34,249 bases of DNA. Source: Bacteroidota bacterium (GTDB lineage Bacteria; Bacteroidota; Bacteroidia; Bacteroidales; VadinHA17). How positions within the stretch are numbered: the stretch's first letter is position 1; each line of letters opens with the position of its first letter. The notes beneath the pieces were generated by a model. It did no database searches. It saw only the letters and a list, made by a program, of their open reading frames with translations, and was not told where the DNA came from. The stretch is taken from NCBI GenBank assembly GCA_029552825.1, contig JAKPDL010000100.1:1-34249 (forward strand), given 5' to 3'. A program made the translations under genes and the position numbers. Of the stretch, positions 26,858 to 34,249 are shown piece after piece.

Positions 26858-27946
26858 TTAATTAAATCCATATCCTGCCTTCTGCAGGTCTTTAACCGAC
26901 TTAAATGGTTTCGGCGGGTTAAGATATTTATTAAGATGATTATAAATCTTCATTCTTATTTCCTTTGCTTCCTTATAATCCATTCTGTCGAAAGAATGTC
27001 CACCTGGCATATTGTTGAAGATTTCATAATAGAAATTTTGTTTGCCTTCTGCTTTCAGGGATTTAATAAGATGTTCAACTTCCAGCACATTAACATCTTC
27101 GTCGTTGGTGTTGGTATGAATCAGTAGAGGTGTGTTCCTGTATTTATGGACCTGCCATGCAGGCGACCTTTTTCGGTATTCAGCCACATTCTGGTCGGCA
27201 GGTTTGCCTATAGCAGGCTGGCTTGAAAACAGATCCCGGTACGACTGGTCTTTATAACCCATTCTTGCGATGAGGTCGCTCACAGGCACACCGGCAAAGC
27301 ATACTTTATATTTGTCGGGGTACTCGAAAATATTAAACAGGGCAATATAACCGCCATGGCTCCATCCTATGATGCCAACCCTGTCGCCATCTACAATTGA
27401 ATAATTATCAATCATATACTGCCGGCTGGCATCAACATCCTGAACCTCAAGTCCACCATAGTCAATCATATTATAAAATGATTCTCCATAGCCCGTAGAG
27501 CCTCTGTATTCTGCAGCCACCACAATATATCCCTGTGAGACCATTTCGCGGATGATATGGGCATAGTAAGTGTCAAAGTTTGAATGAACACCGCCGTGAG
27601 GGAACACAAGTAAGGGATACTTTCTGGAGGGGTCAGCATCTTTGGGTATGAAAATATACGACCAGAATTTTACAGGATTTCCGGCACCCTGTCCGGTCGG
27701 ATTCTTCTCGACAGCAAGAGGGGGACCAGTCATGTAAACCTTGTCGATGAAGGCAATATCGCCAACTTTGTTGTACCAGTAGATGTCGTCAGTCTTTTTC
27801 TCAAGAATGTCGAACTGATGCGATAAGCGTTCAAAATTTGAATTTATTCTGTTGATAGCATTCATCAGTTCTGTTGTTCCGGGTTGTCCCGTTGCTCTGA
27901 AGAAAAAGGCCATAGAGATGAGGATTAGAAAAGAAAACTTTTTCAT
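26858..27946 (-). CDS. exported S9-type alpha/beta-hydrolase peptidase
   Basis: A 362-aa secreted hydrolase. Residues 1-21 (MKKFSFLILISMAFFFRATGQ) are a signal peptide. The rest is a prolyl oligopeptidase catalytic domain without the beta-propeller. HGGVHSNF (117-124) is an oxyanion-type HGG block, Ser196 sits in GWSHGG, an Asp follows in TNDEDVN (residues 280-286), and His317 lies in PGGHSF. The triad is complete. A single-domain S9 enzyme may act on short peptides or be an esterase. A helical segment rich in Asn/Glu (about 25-50) precedes the catalytic fold. It is preceded by TAAATTTG and shares a 407-bp divergent region with degQ, which carries a palindrome. Confidence 0.85.
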   Translation of the reverse strand: MKKFSFLILISMAFFFRATGQPGTTELMNAINRINSNFERLSHQFDILEKKTDDIYWYNKVGDIAFIDKVYMTGPPLAVEKNPTGQGAGNPVKFWSYIFIPKDADPSRKYPLLVFPHGGVHSNFDTYYAHIIREMVSQGYIVVAAEYRGSTGYGESFYNMIDYGGLEVQDVDASRQYMIDNYSIVDGDRVGIIGWSHGGYIALFNIFEYPDKYKVCFAGVPVSDLIARMGYKDQSYRDLFSSQPAIGKPADQNVAEYRKRSPAWQVHKYRNTPLLIHTNTNDEDVNVLEVEHLIKSLKAEGKQNFYYEIFNNMPGGHSFDRMDYKEAKEIRMKIYNHLNKYLNPPKPFKSVKDLQKAGYGFN

Positions 27947-28008
27947 GGTTTGTGATTTTGGATTTTCGTTTCAGAATGTTGTCATTTTAAAAAAAAAAAT
28001 TTTCTGCT

Positions 28009-28016
28009 CAAATTTA
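28009..28016 (-). promoter_or_regulatory. candidate -7 box for the S9 hydrolase
   Basis: Minus-strand TAAATTTG fits TAnnTTTG. It predicts a start near 28002 and a leader of about 55 nt, placing the palindrome at 28063 some 60 bp upstream of the start. Confidence 0.38.
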
Positions 28017-28043
28017 ATCTTATTGAACCAATTATTTGGTCTA

Positions 28044-28077
28044 TGTCAATATATCATCATGGCTGCCATATTGACAG
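28044..28077. promoter_or_regulatory. operator-like double inverted repeat
   Basis: CTGCCATATTGACAG (28063-28077) reads as CTGCCA-TAT-TGACAG, an inverted repeat of CTG(C/T)CA half-sites with one difference. Its right part also pairs exactly with TGTCAATAT (28044-28052) as ATATTGACA (28068-28076). It could be a regulator-binding site for the divergent peptidase and degQ genes. Confidence 0.5.
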
Positions 28078-28353
28078 TCTGTAATAATATAGGTAAATTG
28101 AGAAATAAATGTTGGTTTAAGGGATTAAATTTTACCTGCTGTTTGTCTCTTTGTTGATGCAGGTCGAAAGCAGTTATTGATTTGTTAAATGACATTATCA
28201 ATCACGTTAAATTGATGTTAAATGTGATTGAAACTGAGTTCCATGAATAAAAAATGCATAATCTTTGTTAAACAATTTAACTGGTTTGAGGTTTAAGTAA
28301 GGAATCCTCTTACCAGAATAAAAATATATGTCTAACCAAAAAATAAAGCAGTT

Positions 28354-29814
28354 ATGAAAGTCAAGACAATTCTCGGCGGGTTAACGATGTCAATTCTTGG
28401 GGCAGCGATTGCTCTGTTAGTGTATACAAATTTTGTTGAGAAGAATTCAGGAAAGGGTTCGGTAGTTGACACTTCAAATATATCGGATGAGAGGGTAAAA
28501 CCTGTTCTGACTTCTTATCAGCAGGCAGGGCAGGTCGATTTAACCTATGCTGCAGAATTAGCAGTTCATGCTGTGGTGCATGTTAGAACAAGCGCCACCT
28601 ATTCAGTACGCAGTATAAATCCGATAATTGAGTGGTTTTATGGTGATGCTTACCGGCAGGTTCCTCGTGAAGTTCGCGGGTACGGGTCGGGTGTAATAAT
28701 CTCTCCCGATGGTTATATTATCACAAACAATCACGTAATTGAGAATGCTGAGAAGATCACAGTCAAACTTAACGACAACAGAGAGTTTGAGGCTCAGGTC
28801 GTTGGCCGTGATCCCAGCACTGATATTGCGCTACTGAAGATTAACGGGGAGAACCTGCCTTATCTGAACTATGGTGATTCTGACAAGCTTCGCCTTGGTG
28901 AATGGGTTCTTGCCGTAGGAAATCCTTTTAATCTTACATCTACAGTTACTGCAGGTATTGTTAGTGCCAAGGGAAGAAATCTGGGTATTCTCGACGACAA
29001 CTATCGTATCGAATCATTTATTCAGACCGATGCTGCACTTAATGTAGGTAACAGTGGTGGTGCACTTGTAAATACCGACGGACAGCTTGTTGGTATTACA
29101 ACTGCAATAATTTCACCAAGTGGTGCATATGCAGGAAACTCATTTGCAATTCCTGTTAATATAGTAAAGAAGGTAGTTGAGGACTTGAGAATCTACGGTG
29201 CTGTACAGAGAGCAGTGATGGGTGTCAGTGTGGGTGAGGTCACTGCAGAAATTGCCGAAAAAGCAAAAATGAAAGAAATAAAAGGAGCATATATCAGCCA
29301 GGTGTATGAAAACAGCGCTGCAGAAGAAGCTGGAATCAAAGAAGGTGATATCATTATAAAGTTCAACAATGTCCCGGTGAACAGCATGTCGGAGCTGCTT
29401 GAACAGGTTGGCAGATATCGTCCGGGTGACAAAGTCTCGGTAACTTATATTCGTTCCGGAAAAGAAAATACAGTTTCATTAACACTTAAGAATATTGAAA
29501 ATACCACTGGAATAGTAAAAGTAGATGCCAGCGCAGGAACGGTATTTGGTGCAAGGCTGGAGCCCCTTTCACAGGCAGACCAGAGAAATTATGGAGTTGA
29601 TTATGGAGTTAAGGTAACTGAGGTTAATGAAGGCAGATTCAGAGATCTTGGGATACGCAAAGGCTACATCATTCTGAGTGTAAACGGAAAGAAGGTCAAA
29701 AGTGCTGCTGATGTCAGAAACTTTACCGACAACGGTACGAATTTGACTTCAATTGAGGGCATACAGTCGAATGGAACTTACTTCAGCTACCAGTTTGGAG
29801 GTAGAAATAGATAA
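28354..29814 (+). CDS. degQ: DegQ/HtrA-type periplasmic serine protease
   Basis: Envelope protein-quality-control protease/chaperone, 486 aa. An N-terminal hydrophobic stretch (about residues 8-25) acts as signal or anchor. The trypsin-like domain has the triad His127 (TNNHVIE), Asp157 (STDIALL) and Ser234 (GNSGGAL), all intact. Two PDZ domains follow: the first about 275-365 (VYENSAAEEAGIKEGDIIIKF is its core, residues 319 on), the second about 395-475 (GVKVTEVNEGRFRDLGIRKG). The insert WFYGDAYRQVPREVRGYGSG resembles the LA loop of Bacteroidota DegQ. It lies downstream of a long repeat-rich regulatory region, as expected for a stress gene, and ends in a hairpin. DegP or DegS are alternatives; two PDZ domains exclude DegS. 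Confidence 0.94.
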   Translation: MKVKTILGGLTMSILGAAIALLVYTNFVEKNSGKGSVVDTSNISDERVKPVLTSYQQAGQVDLTYAAELAVHAVVHVRTSATYSVRSINPIIEWFYGDAYRQVPREVRGYGSGVIISPDGYIITNNHVIENAEKITVKLNDNREFEAQVVGRDPSTDIALLKINGENLPYLNYGDSDKLRLGEWVLAVGNPFNLTSTVTAGIVSAKGRNLGILDDNYRIESFIQTDAALNVGNSGGALVNTDGQLVGITTAIISPSGAYAGNSFAIPVNIVKKVVEDLRIYGAVQRAVMGVSVGEVTAEIAEKAKMKEIKGAYISQVYENSAAEEAGIKEGDIIIKFNNVPVNSMSELLEQVGRYRPGDKVSVTYIRSGKENTVSLTLKNIENTTGIVKVDASAGTVFGARLEPLSQADQRNYGVDYGVKVTEVNEGRFRDLGIRKGYIILSVNGKKVKSAADVRNFTDNGTNLTSIEGIQSNGTYFSYQFGGRNR

Positions 29815-29828
29815 TATAAATTGTTAAA

Positions 29829-29862
29829 GAACAGGGAGTTAATAAATTTAAACTCCCTGTTC
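29829..29862 (+). terminator. hairpin after degQ
   Basis: The arms 29829-29840 (GAACAGGGAGTT) and 29851-29862 (AACTCCCTGTTC) pair perfectly over 12 bp around a 10-nt AT loop, 15 bp after the degQ stop. There is no proper T-run after it, so it may terminate weakly or stabilise the mRNA 3' end. Confidence 0.65.
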
Positions 29863-29933
29863 ACAATAATTGTTAAAATTCTTTGTTTTTAAATATATTT
29901 TTATTAATTTCGCGAAAATTTTTTCAGAGATAG

Positions 29934-30794
29934 ATGAGACAACTTAAGATTACCAAATCAATCACCAACAGGGAAAGCGCTTCACTCGACAAGTACCTTC
30001 AGGAGATTGGTAAGGAAGAGTTGATATCGGTTGAGGAGGAAGTTGAACTTGCACAGAGAATCAAAAAGGGAGACAGGGCCGCACTCGAAAAACTGACTAA
30101 AGCAAATCTTCGATTTGTGGTATCTGTTGCAAAACAGTACCAGAATCAGGGACTGAGCCTGCCTGATCTTATCAACGAAGGAAACCTGGGGCTTATTAAA
30201 GCCGCAGAAAAGTTTGATGAGACAAGGGGATTCAAATTCATCTCCTATGCTGTATGGTGGATCAGGCAATCAATACTTCAGGCCCTCGCTGAACAGTCAA
30301 GAATAGTGCGTCTGCCTCTTAACCAGGTTGGTTCTCTGAATAAGATCAATAAAGCCTTCTCGAAATTCGAACAGGAATACGAGAGAACACCATCTCCGGA
30401 AGAACTTGCAGAAGTGCTTGATCTCCCCAAGGAAAAGGTTTCCGACACACTCCGCGTATCAGGCAGACATGTGTCGGTTGATGCTCCTTTTGTCGAGGGT
30501 GAAGATAATAGCCTTCTCGATGTGCTGCCTAACACCGATTCCCCCAATGCCGATAAAGCTCTTATTGATGAATCTCTTTCAAAAGAGATTGAAAGAGCCC
30601 TGGCAACACTTACCGAAAGAGAAAGAGATATCATAAAATACTTTTTCGGTATTTCATGCCAGGAAATGACACTTGAGGAAATCGGAGAGAAATTCGGGCT
30701 TACACGCGAACGCGTCAGACAGATAAAGGAGAAGGCAATAAGAAGACTGAGACACACTTCCAGAAGTAAACTGCTGAAGAGCTATTTAGGCTAG
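29934..30794 (+). CDS. rpoD: primary RNA polymerase sigma factor (RpoD/SigA)
   Basis: Housekeeping sigma-70 factor of 286 aa, the compact Bacteroidota form without the acidic region 1.1. Region 1.2 is at about residues 15-50 ([19 protein letters not shown]). Region 2 contains [24 protein letters not shown] (60-83) and the -10 recognition helix [13 protein letters not shown] (100-112). Region 3 covers about 135-200. Region 4 has the -33/-35 helix-turn-helix [23 protein letters not shown] (247-269). In this phylum it reads TTG-N19/20-TAnnTTTG promoters, consistent with the boxes found here. It is preceded by an AT-rich gap with the degQ hairpin and followed by a textbook terminator, so it is monocistronic. 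Confidence 0.95.
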   Translation: MRQLKITKSITNRESASLDKYLQEIGKEELISVEEEVELAQRIKKGDRAALEKLTKANLRFVVSVAKQYQNQGLSLPDLINEGNLGLIKAAEKFDETRGFKFISYAVWWIRQSILQALAEQSRIVRLPLNQVGSLNKINKAFSKFEQEYERTPSPEELAEVLDLPKEKVSDTLRVSGRHVSVDAPFVEGEDNSLLDVLPNTDSPNADKALIDESLSKEIERALATLTERERDIIKYFFGISCQEMTLEEIGEKFGLTRERVRQIKEKAIRRLRHTSRSKLLKSYLG

Positions 30795-30808
30795 GCTAAA
30801 AACTGTTT

Positions 30809-30842
30809 AACAAAGCCGCCGGAAAAACCCGGCGGCTTTGTT
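30809..30842 (+). terminator. rho-independent terminator after rpoD
   Basis: A 14-bp perfect GC-rich stem, 30809-30822 (AACAAAGCCGCCGG) with 30829-30842 (CCGGCGGCTTTGTT), closes a six-base loop (AAAAAC). A T-containing tail follows. It lies 15 bp after the rpoD stop. Confidence 0.92.
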
Positions 30843-30924
30843 GTTTCTGAAATGCTATCATTGTTTTTTGTAAATTTCCGCTTATATTCAATTCTATTAC
30901 GGCCGACTGAAAGTTGTTAGTGTG

Positions 30925-32940
30925 ATGAATTTTAAACTTGTATCAGATTTTCAGCCGACAGGCGACCAGCCTGAAGCAATCCGCCAGCTTGTTGACGGTC
31001 TCCGTAAAGGTGTGCCATACCAGACTCTCCTTGGCGTGACAGGCTCGGGCAAGACTTTTACTATAGCCAATGTAATCGAACAGGTTCAGAGACCAGTACT
31101 TGTCCTCAGCCATAATAAAACACTCGCTGCACAGCTGTACGGAGAATTCAAACAGTTCTTCCCCAATAATGCTGTGGAATATTTTGTCTCGTACTACGAT
31201 TATTACCAGCCCGAAGCATATATCCCCGCAACTGACACTTACATTGAAAAAGACCTTTCAATTAATGAAGAAATAGAAAAACTCCGCCTTAGTACAACTT
31301 CCTCACTTCTTTCAGGCAGACGCGACGTAATAGTGGTTTCATCAGTATCTTGTCTGTATGGCATCGGAAACCCCGAAGATTTCTATTCAAGCACGGTACA
31401 TATTAAAACTGGTCAGATGATTTCGAGAAACCACTTCCTGAGAAAACTGGTCGATAGTCTCTATTCAAGAAATGAAATCGAATTCCGCAGGGGAACCTTC
31501 AGAGTAAGAGGTGATACGGTAGACATCTTTCCAGCATATGCCGATATAGCAATAAGAGTGCAGTTTTTTGGTGATGAGGTAGAAGAAATAAGCTCATTTG
31601 ACCCTGTTGAAGGAACAAAAATAGAGGTACTGAGCGAATATATAGTCTATCCTGCGAATATCTTCGTCACAACGCGCGACAGGATAAACAGGGCAATTAT
31701 GCAGATAGAGGAAGATCTCTATAAACAGGTTGCTCACTTCAGGGACACCGGCAGGACAGAAGAGGCTAAGAGGCTTGAACAGAGGGTGTTGTATGACCTT
31801 GAAATGATAAAGGAACTCGGTTACTGCAGCGGCATAGAAAACTATTCAAGGTATTTTGACGGCAGGGAGCCCGGCACCCGCCCTTTCTGCCTGCTTGATT
31901 ATTTCCCCGATGATTTTATAACAATAATAGACGAAAGTCATGCTACCATACCTCAGATAAGAGCCATGTACGGAGGTGACCACGCCCGCAAACAAACCCT
32001 TGTTGAATATGGCTTTCGCCTGCCCGCCGCACTAGATAACCGGCCTCTTACCCTCGATGAGTTTGAGTCACTAACCGGACAGACTATCTACGTGTCGGCA
32101 ACACCGGCCGAATATGAACTGCGTAAAAGCGAAGGTGTTTTTGTCGACCAGGTAATCCGGCCAACCGGACTGCTTGACCCGCCGGTAGAGGTGAGACCAA
32201 GCCTGAACCAGATTGACGACCTGATAAAAGAAATACGCAGCAGGTCAAAAGCAGGTGAGAGAATACTTGTGACAACACTTACAAAAAGAATGGCAGAAGA
32301 GCTTACTGCCTATCTTTTGAAATATGATATCAGGTGCCGTTATATCCATTCTGATATAGATACCCTTGAGAGAGTGGAGATTATGGAAGGGTTACGGGCA
32401 GGGGAGTTTGATGTGCTGGTGGGAGTGAACCTTCTGCGCGAAGGACTCGACCTTCCCGAGGTTTCACTGGTGGCAATACTCGATGCCGATAAAGAAGGAT
32501 TCCTGCGTTCGGCAAGATCACTCACCCAGACAGCAGGAAGAGCAGCAAGAAACATTAACGGGAAGGTGATAATGTATGCCGACACTATCACCGAAAGCAT
32601 GCAGGCTACCATTGATGAAACCAACAGAAGAAGGGCAAAACAGATGAAATACAACATGGAAATGGGTATCGAACCTGCACAGATTGTAAAGAAGAAAGGT
32701 TCAATACTTGCCGGGCTTAGTAAACAGGGCATCAGGGTTAAAGCTTATGTGGAACCCGAAACACCCGATATCGCAGCCGATCCGGTAATAAAATATATGA
32801 GCAGGGAAGCACTCGAAAAAGCAATAGAAAAAGCTAAGAAGAATATGGAAAAAGCAGCCTCGGAACTGAACTTCATTGAGGCAGCCAGATACCGGGATGA
32901 AATGAACGAACTGAAAAAACTTCTTTCACAGAAAAAATAA
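30925..32940 (+). CDS. uvrB: excinuclease ABC subunit B
   Basis: DNA-damage-verifying helicase of nucleotide excision repair, working with UvrA and UvrC. From the ATG at 30925 it is 671 aa; a GTG at 30922 would add one Met. Walker A is GVTGSGKT (37-44), and the damage-recognition beta-hairpin lies in YYDYYQPEAYIPATDTYIEK. DESH (336-339) is the DEAD-like box. Helicase motifs SATPAEYEL and TQTAGRAARN follow. The C-terminal UVR domain, EKAIEKAKKNMEKAASELNF, binds UvrC. No missing motif was noticed. It sits between rpoD and an MBL hydrolase, each with its own spacing, so it is probably an independent transcription unit. Confidence 0.97.
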   Translation: MNFKLVSDFQPTGDQPEAIRQLVDGLRKGVPYQTLLGVTGSGKTFTIANVIEQVQRPVLVLSHNKTLAAQLYGEFKQFFPNNAVEYFVSYYDYYQPEAYIPATDTYIEKDLSINEEIEKLRLSTTSSLLSGRRDVIVVSSVSCLYGIGNPEDFYSSTVHIKTGQMISRNHFLRKLVDSLYSRNEIEFRRGTFRVRGDTVDIFPAYADIAIRVQFFGDEVEEISSFDPVEGTKIEVLSEYIVYPANIFVTTRDRINRAIMQIEEDLYKQVAHFRDTGRTEEAKRLEQRVLYDLEMIKELGYCSGIENYSRYFDGREPGTRPFCLLDYFPDDFITIIDESHATIPQIRAMYGGDHARKQTLVEYGFRLPAALDNRPLTLDEFESLTGQTIYVSATPAEYELRKSEGVFVDQVIRPTGLLDPPVEVRPSLNQIDDLIKEIRSRSKAGERILVTTLTKRMAEELTAYLLKYDIRCRYIHSDIDTLERVEIMEGLRAGEFDVLVGVNLLREGLDLPEVSLVAILDADKEGFLRSARSLTQTAGRAARNINGKVIMYADTITESMQATIDETNRRRAKQMKYNMEMGIEPAQIVKKKGSILAGLSKQGIRVKAYVEPETPDIAADPVIKYMSREALEKAIEKAKKNMEKAASELNFIEAARYRDEMNELKKLLSQKK

Positions 32941-33006
32941 CCTGCCGGTTTGCAATTATTCCAGAACAGTTCGTAAATTTATTGAGAACCTAAAATCATT
33001 TCTCCT

Positions 33007-33702
33007 ATGTCAACCGATATTCTATCGTTAAGACTCGGAATCACAAATACATACCTGTTACGTGGATCAAAGGGTATAGTGATGGTGGACTCAGGTCCGC
33101 CCAGTAAAATAAGAGCTTTCAAAAAAAAGCTGTCGAAACTCTATATTCTTCCGGGCGACATAAAACTGTTACTTCTTACCCATGCTCATTTCGATCATGC
33201 CGGACTTTCAAACGAGATACAGAATTTCACAGATGCCAGGGTAATGATCCACAGGTATGAATGGAATGCACTTGAAAAAGGACAATATTTCGACAGAACA
33301 GGTATTGACCTCTGGGGTAAAATAAGCGGAATTTTTCTTTCTTTCTTTGCCCGGAAAATCTTTTTCCCGCTGCCTCGTCCCGATTTAATTGTAGGTGATG
33401 AAGATATTTCCCTGCTCGATTATGGGGTTGATGGCACAGTAATACATACACCCGGTCATACCCCGGGATCGCTGAGCGTGGTGCTGAAAACAGGTGAAGC
33501 TTTTGTTGGGTCGATGGCTCATGCGGGATTCCCTTACAGAACAAAACCCGGATTTCCGGTGTTTGCTACGGATCTGGGAGAACTGAAAAAAAGCTGGAAA
33601 AAACTTATTGATTATGGTGCCAGAATTATCTTTCCTGCTCATGGAAATCCATTTCCGATTGAGCTTCTGAAACAGAAAATAGAAAACTCTTCTGACGTCT
33701 GA
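33007..33702 (+). CDS. MBL-fold metallo-hydrolase
   Basis: A 231-aa metallo-beta-lactamase-fold hydrolase. The zinc motif HxHxDH is at residues 59-64 (HAHFDH). Further ligands are the His in TPGHTPGS (about residue 155), the Asp-like region near FVGSMAHAGF, and the His in FPAHGNP near the end. The length is that of glyoxalase II-like or generic MBL hydrolases, but no specific subfamily signature is obvious, so the substrate is unknown. There is no signal peptide. It follows uvrB after 66 bp with no visible terminator between them, so read-through is possible. It converges with the small membrane protein gene. Confidence 0.85.
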   Translation: MSTDILSLRLGITNTYLLRGSKGIVMVDSGPPSKIRAFKKKLSKLYILPGDIKLLLLTHAHFDHAGLSNEIQNFTDARVMIHRYEWNALEKGQYFDRTGIDLWGKISGIFLSFFARKIFFPLPRPDLIVGDEDISLLDYGVDGTVIHTPGHTPGSLSVVLKTGEAFVGSMAHAGFPYRTKPGFPVFATDLGELKKSWKKLIDYGARIIFPAHGNPFPIELLKQKIENSSDV

Positions 33703-33754
33703 GAAACTGGCACACAGTCAGTTCCCTGTAAAAAATTCCGTCATAAATGAACGG

Positions 33755-33955
33755 TTATTTTCCGGCATCAATTCTTTTTCCTGCAAGAAACAGTACTACT
33801 GATATCAGAAGAAAACTGTTTGCTGCATGAAAATAATTTACCAGATGCGTGAAACCGAAAATGTTCCTTCCAATAACAACCGATATAGCCGCAATAATTA
33901 CAATTAATACTCCTATGCCTCCCGAAATGAGGGCAAGAATGTCCATGAGCTTCAT
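33755..33955 (-). CDS. small two-helix membrane protein
   Basis: A 66-aa hydrophobic protein with two predicted transmembrane helices: about residues 5-28 (ILALISGGIGVLIVIIAAIS) and 45-60 (ANSFLLISVVLFLAG). It has a polar middle with a His-containing FTHLVNYFHA and a basic C-terminus (GKRIDAGK). I do not recognise a family. Its reality is supported by a promoter with both boxes correctly spaced 22 bp before the start. A second overlapping minus-strand frame of 72 codons covers the same region but is polar and Cys/His-rich, so it is rejected. Confidence 0.65.
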   Translation of the reverse strand: MKLMDILALISGGIGVLIVIIAAISVVIGRNIFGFTHLVNYFHAANSFLLISVVLFLAGKRIDAGK

Positions 33956-33983
33956 AGGTTTTTATTTTAGTTAAACATCTTAT

Positions 33984-34014
33984 CAAAATTACGAAATAAA
34001 TATGTAAAAGTCAA
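33984..34014 (-). promoter_or_regulatory. well-formed Bacteroidota promoter for the small membrane protein
   Basis: On the minus strand a TTG (34014-34012) is separated by 20 bp from TAATTTTG (33991-33984), matching TTG-N19/20-TAnnTTTG with both elements. It predicts a start near 33977, about 22 nt before the ATG at 33955. It is the most complete promoter in the window. Confidence 0.6.
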
Positions 34015-34112
34015 TCATTTACAACATGAAATATTAGAGAATTAAAAATTTAACCGATAATTTTATTGTTAACACTTGTATTTATAACTTTACATTAAAT
34101 CCGATGTGAGAA

Positions 34113-34249
34113 ATGGAAATATTTTTTTCAAAGGTCAGCCGGTCAGTAATGTTTATTTTGATATCTGGGTTGATTTTTCCTGCTGCAGTTTCTTCTCAGG
34201 AGAATAATCCACCGGAGATGAGACAGTATCTCTTTCCGGCTTTCACTGT
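34113..34249 (+). CDS. 5' end of a secreted-protein gene (partial, cut by window edge)
   Basis: An ATG at 34113 starts 45 codons open to the window end. The peptide has a basic start (MEIFFSKVSRS), a hydrophobic core (VMFILISGLIFPAAVSS) and a likely signal-peptidase site before QENNPPE, then RQYLFPAFT. It is thus an exported protein of unknown function. It is divergent from the small membrane protein gene. A near-consensus TAACTTTA (34085-34092) lies upstream. Confidence 0.7.
   Translation, partial: MEIFFSKVSRSVMFILISGLIFPAAVSSQENNPPEMRQYLFPAFT

Larger units (their letters stand above)
27947..28353. promoter_or_regulatory. 407-bp divergent regulatory region between the S9 hydrolase and degQ
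   Basis: No credible gene is present. Contents: an A-run at 27989-28000; the minus-strand -7 box (28009); a strong palindrome (28063-28077) inside a wider inverted repeat (28044-28076); three GTTAAAT direct repeats at 28184, 28206 and 28217; an inverted repeat CAATCAC/GTGATTG (28199-28230); the palindrome GTTAAACAATTTAAC (28267-28281); and a short GTAAG/CTTAC hairpin (28297-28313) before degQ. This density of sites suggests regulated expression. Confidence 0.5.

Noticed and set aside
27852-28157. 101-codon plus-strand frame in the degQ divergent region
   Set aside because: It starts inside the S9 hydrolase gene on the other strand, is Cys/Phe/Leu-rich without motif, and crosses regulatory repeats.
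33768-33986. 72-codon minus-strand frame overlapping the small membrane protein
   Set aside because: It is polar, Cys/His-rich and without family features, and its start lies within the -7 box of the better supported gene.

Overview
The window looks like a chromosomal segment of a Bacteroidota (Bacteroidales/Marinilabiliales-like) bacterium. The evidence is: a short RpoD-type primary sigma factor of 286 aa; many -7 boxes of the form TAnnTTTG in front of genes and almost no Shine-Dalgarno sequences; a THX ribosomal protein; an RRM protein; a 656-aa GyrB; and exported S9 peptidases typical of that phylum. Base composition is AT-rich to moderate throughout. I see no prophage, insertion sequence, CRISPR array, rRNA or tRNA gene. 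This is mostly core chromosome, with a few unexplained intergenic signals.

Layout. (1) 1-4296: the first codons of a divergent unknown gene, then xylulokinase (xylB), xylose isomerase (xylA) and a zinc polyol dehydrogenase. Together they form a D-xylose (and perhaps xylitol) catabolic block, with a repeat-like inverted element before the dehydrogenase. (2) 4302-9555, minus strand: an EamA-type exporter coupled to an exported S9 (DPP IV-like) peptidase, and an LTA-synthase-like membrane transferase. (3) 9670-11271: an orphan ThDP-dependent enzyme. Then ribosomal protein THX with a long Lys/Glu/Ala tail (minus), an RRM protein and a cold-shock protein (plus), closed by a perfect palindrome. (4) 12770-14979: a translationally coupled pair, a polysaccharide-deacetylase-like protein and a GNAT/FemAB-like protein, probably for surface polysaccharide or envelope. 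Then an FtsE-like ATPase (minus). (5) 16014-23114: a 1006-aa exported TPR protein, an outer-membrane beta-barrel candidate, and gyrB. gyrB has a 190-nt leader that can fold into several helices. (6) 23124-27946, minus strand: a DUF362/ferredoxin protein, dacB (PBP4), rlmN, a GC-rich palindromic repeat and a second S9 hydrolase. (7) 28354-33702, plus strand: a DegQ/HtrA protease behind a 407-bp regulatory region rich in inverted and direct repeats, then rpoD, uvrB and an MBL-fold hydrolase. (8) 33755-34249: a small two-helix membrane protein with a near-ideal Bacteroidota promoter, and the 5' end of a secreted-protein gene cut by the window edge.

XylA, XylB and the dehydrogenase all meet at D-xylulose / xylulose 5-phosphate. 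DegQ, the S9 peptidases, PBP4, the LTA-synthase-like protein, the TPR/barrel pair and FtsE are envelope functions. RpoD, GyrB, UvrB, RlmN, THX, the RRM protein and Csp are information processing. The parts least explained by known families are the gyrB leader, the THX tail, the degQ upstream region and the two repeat-like elements (3148-3241 and 26792-26857). All functional calls come from reading motifs in the sequence; no database search was run.
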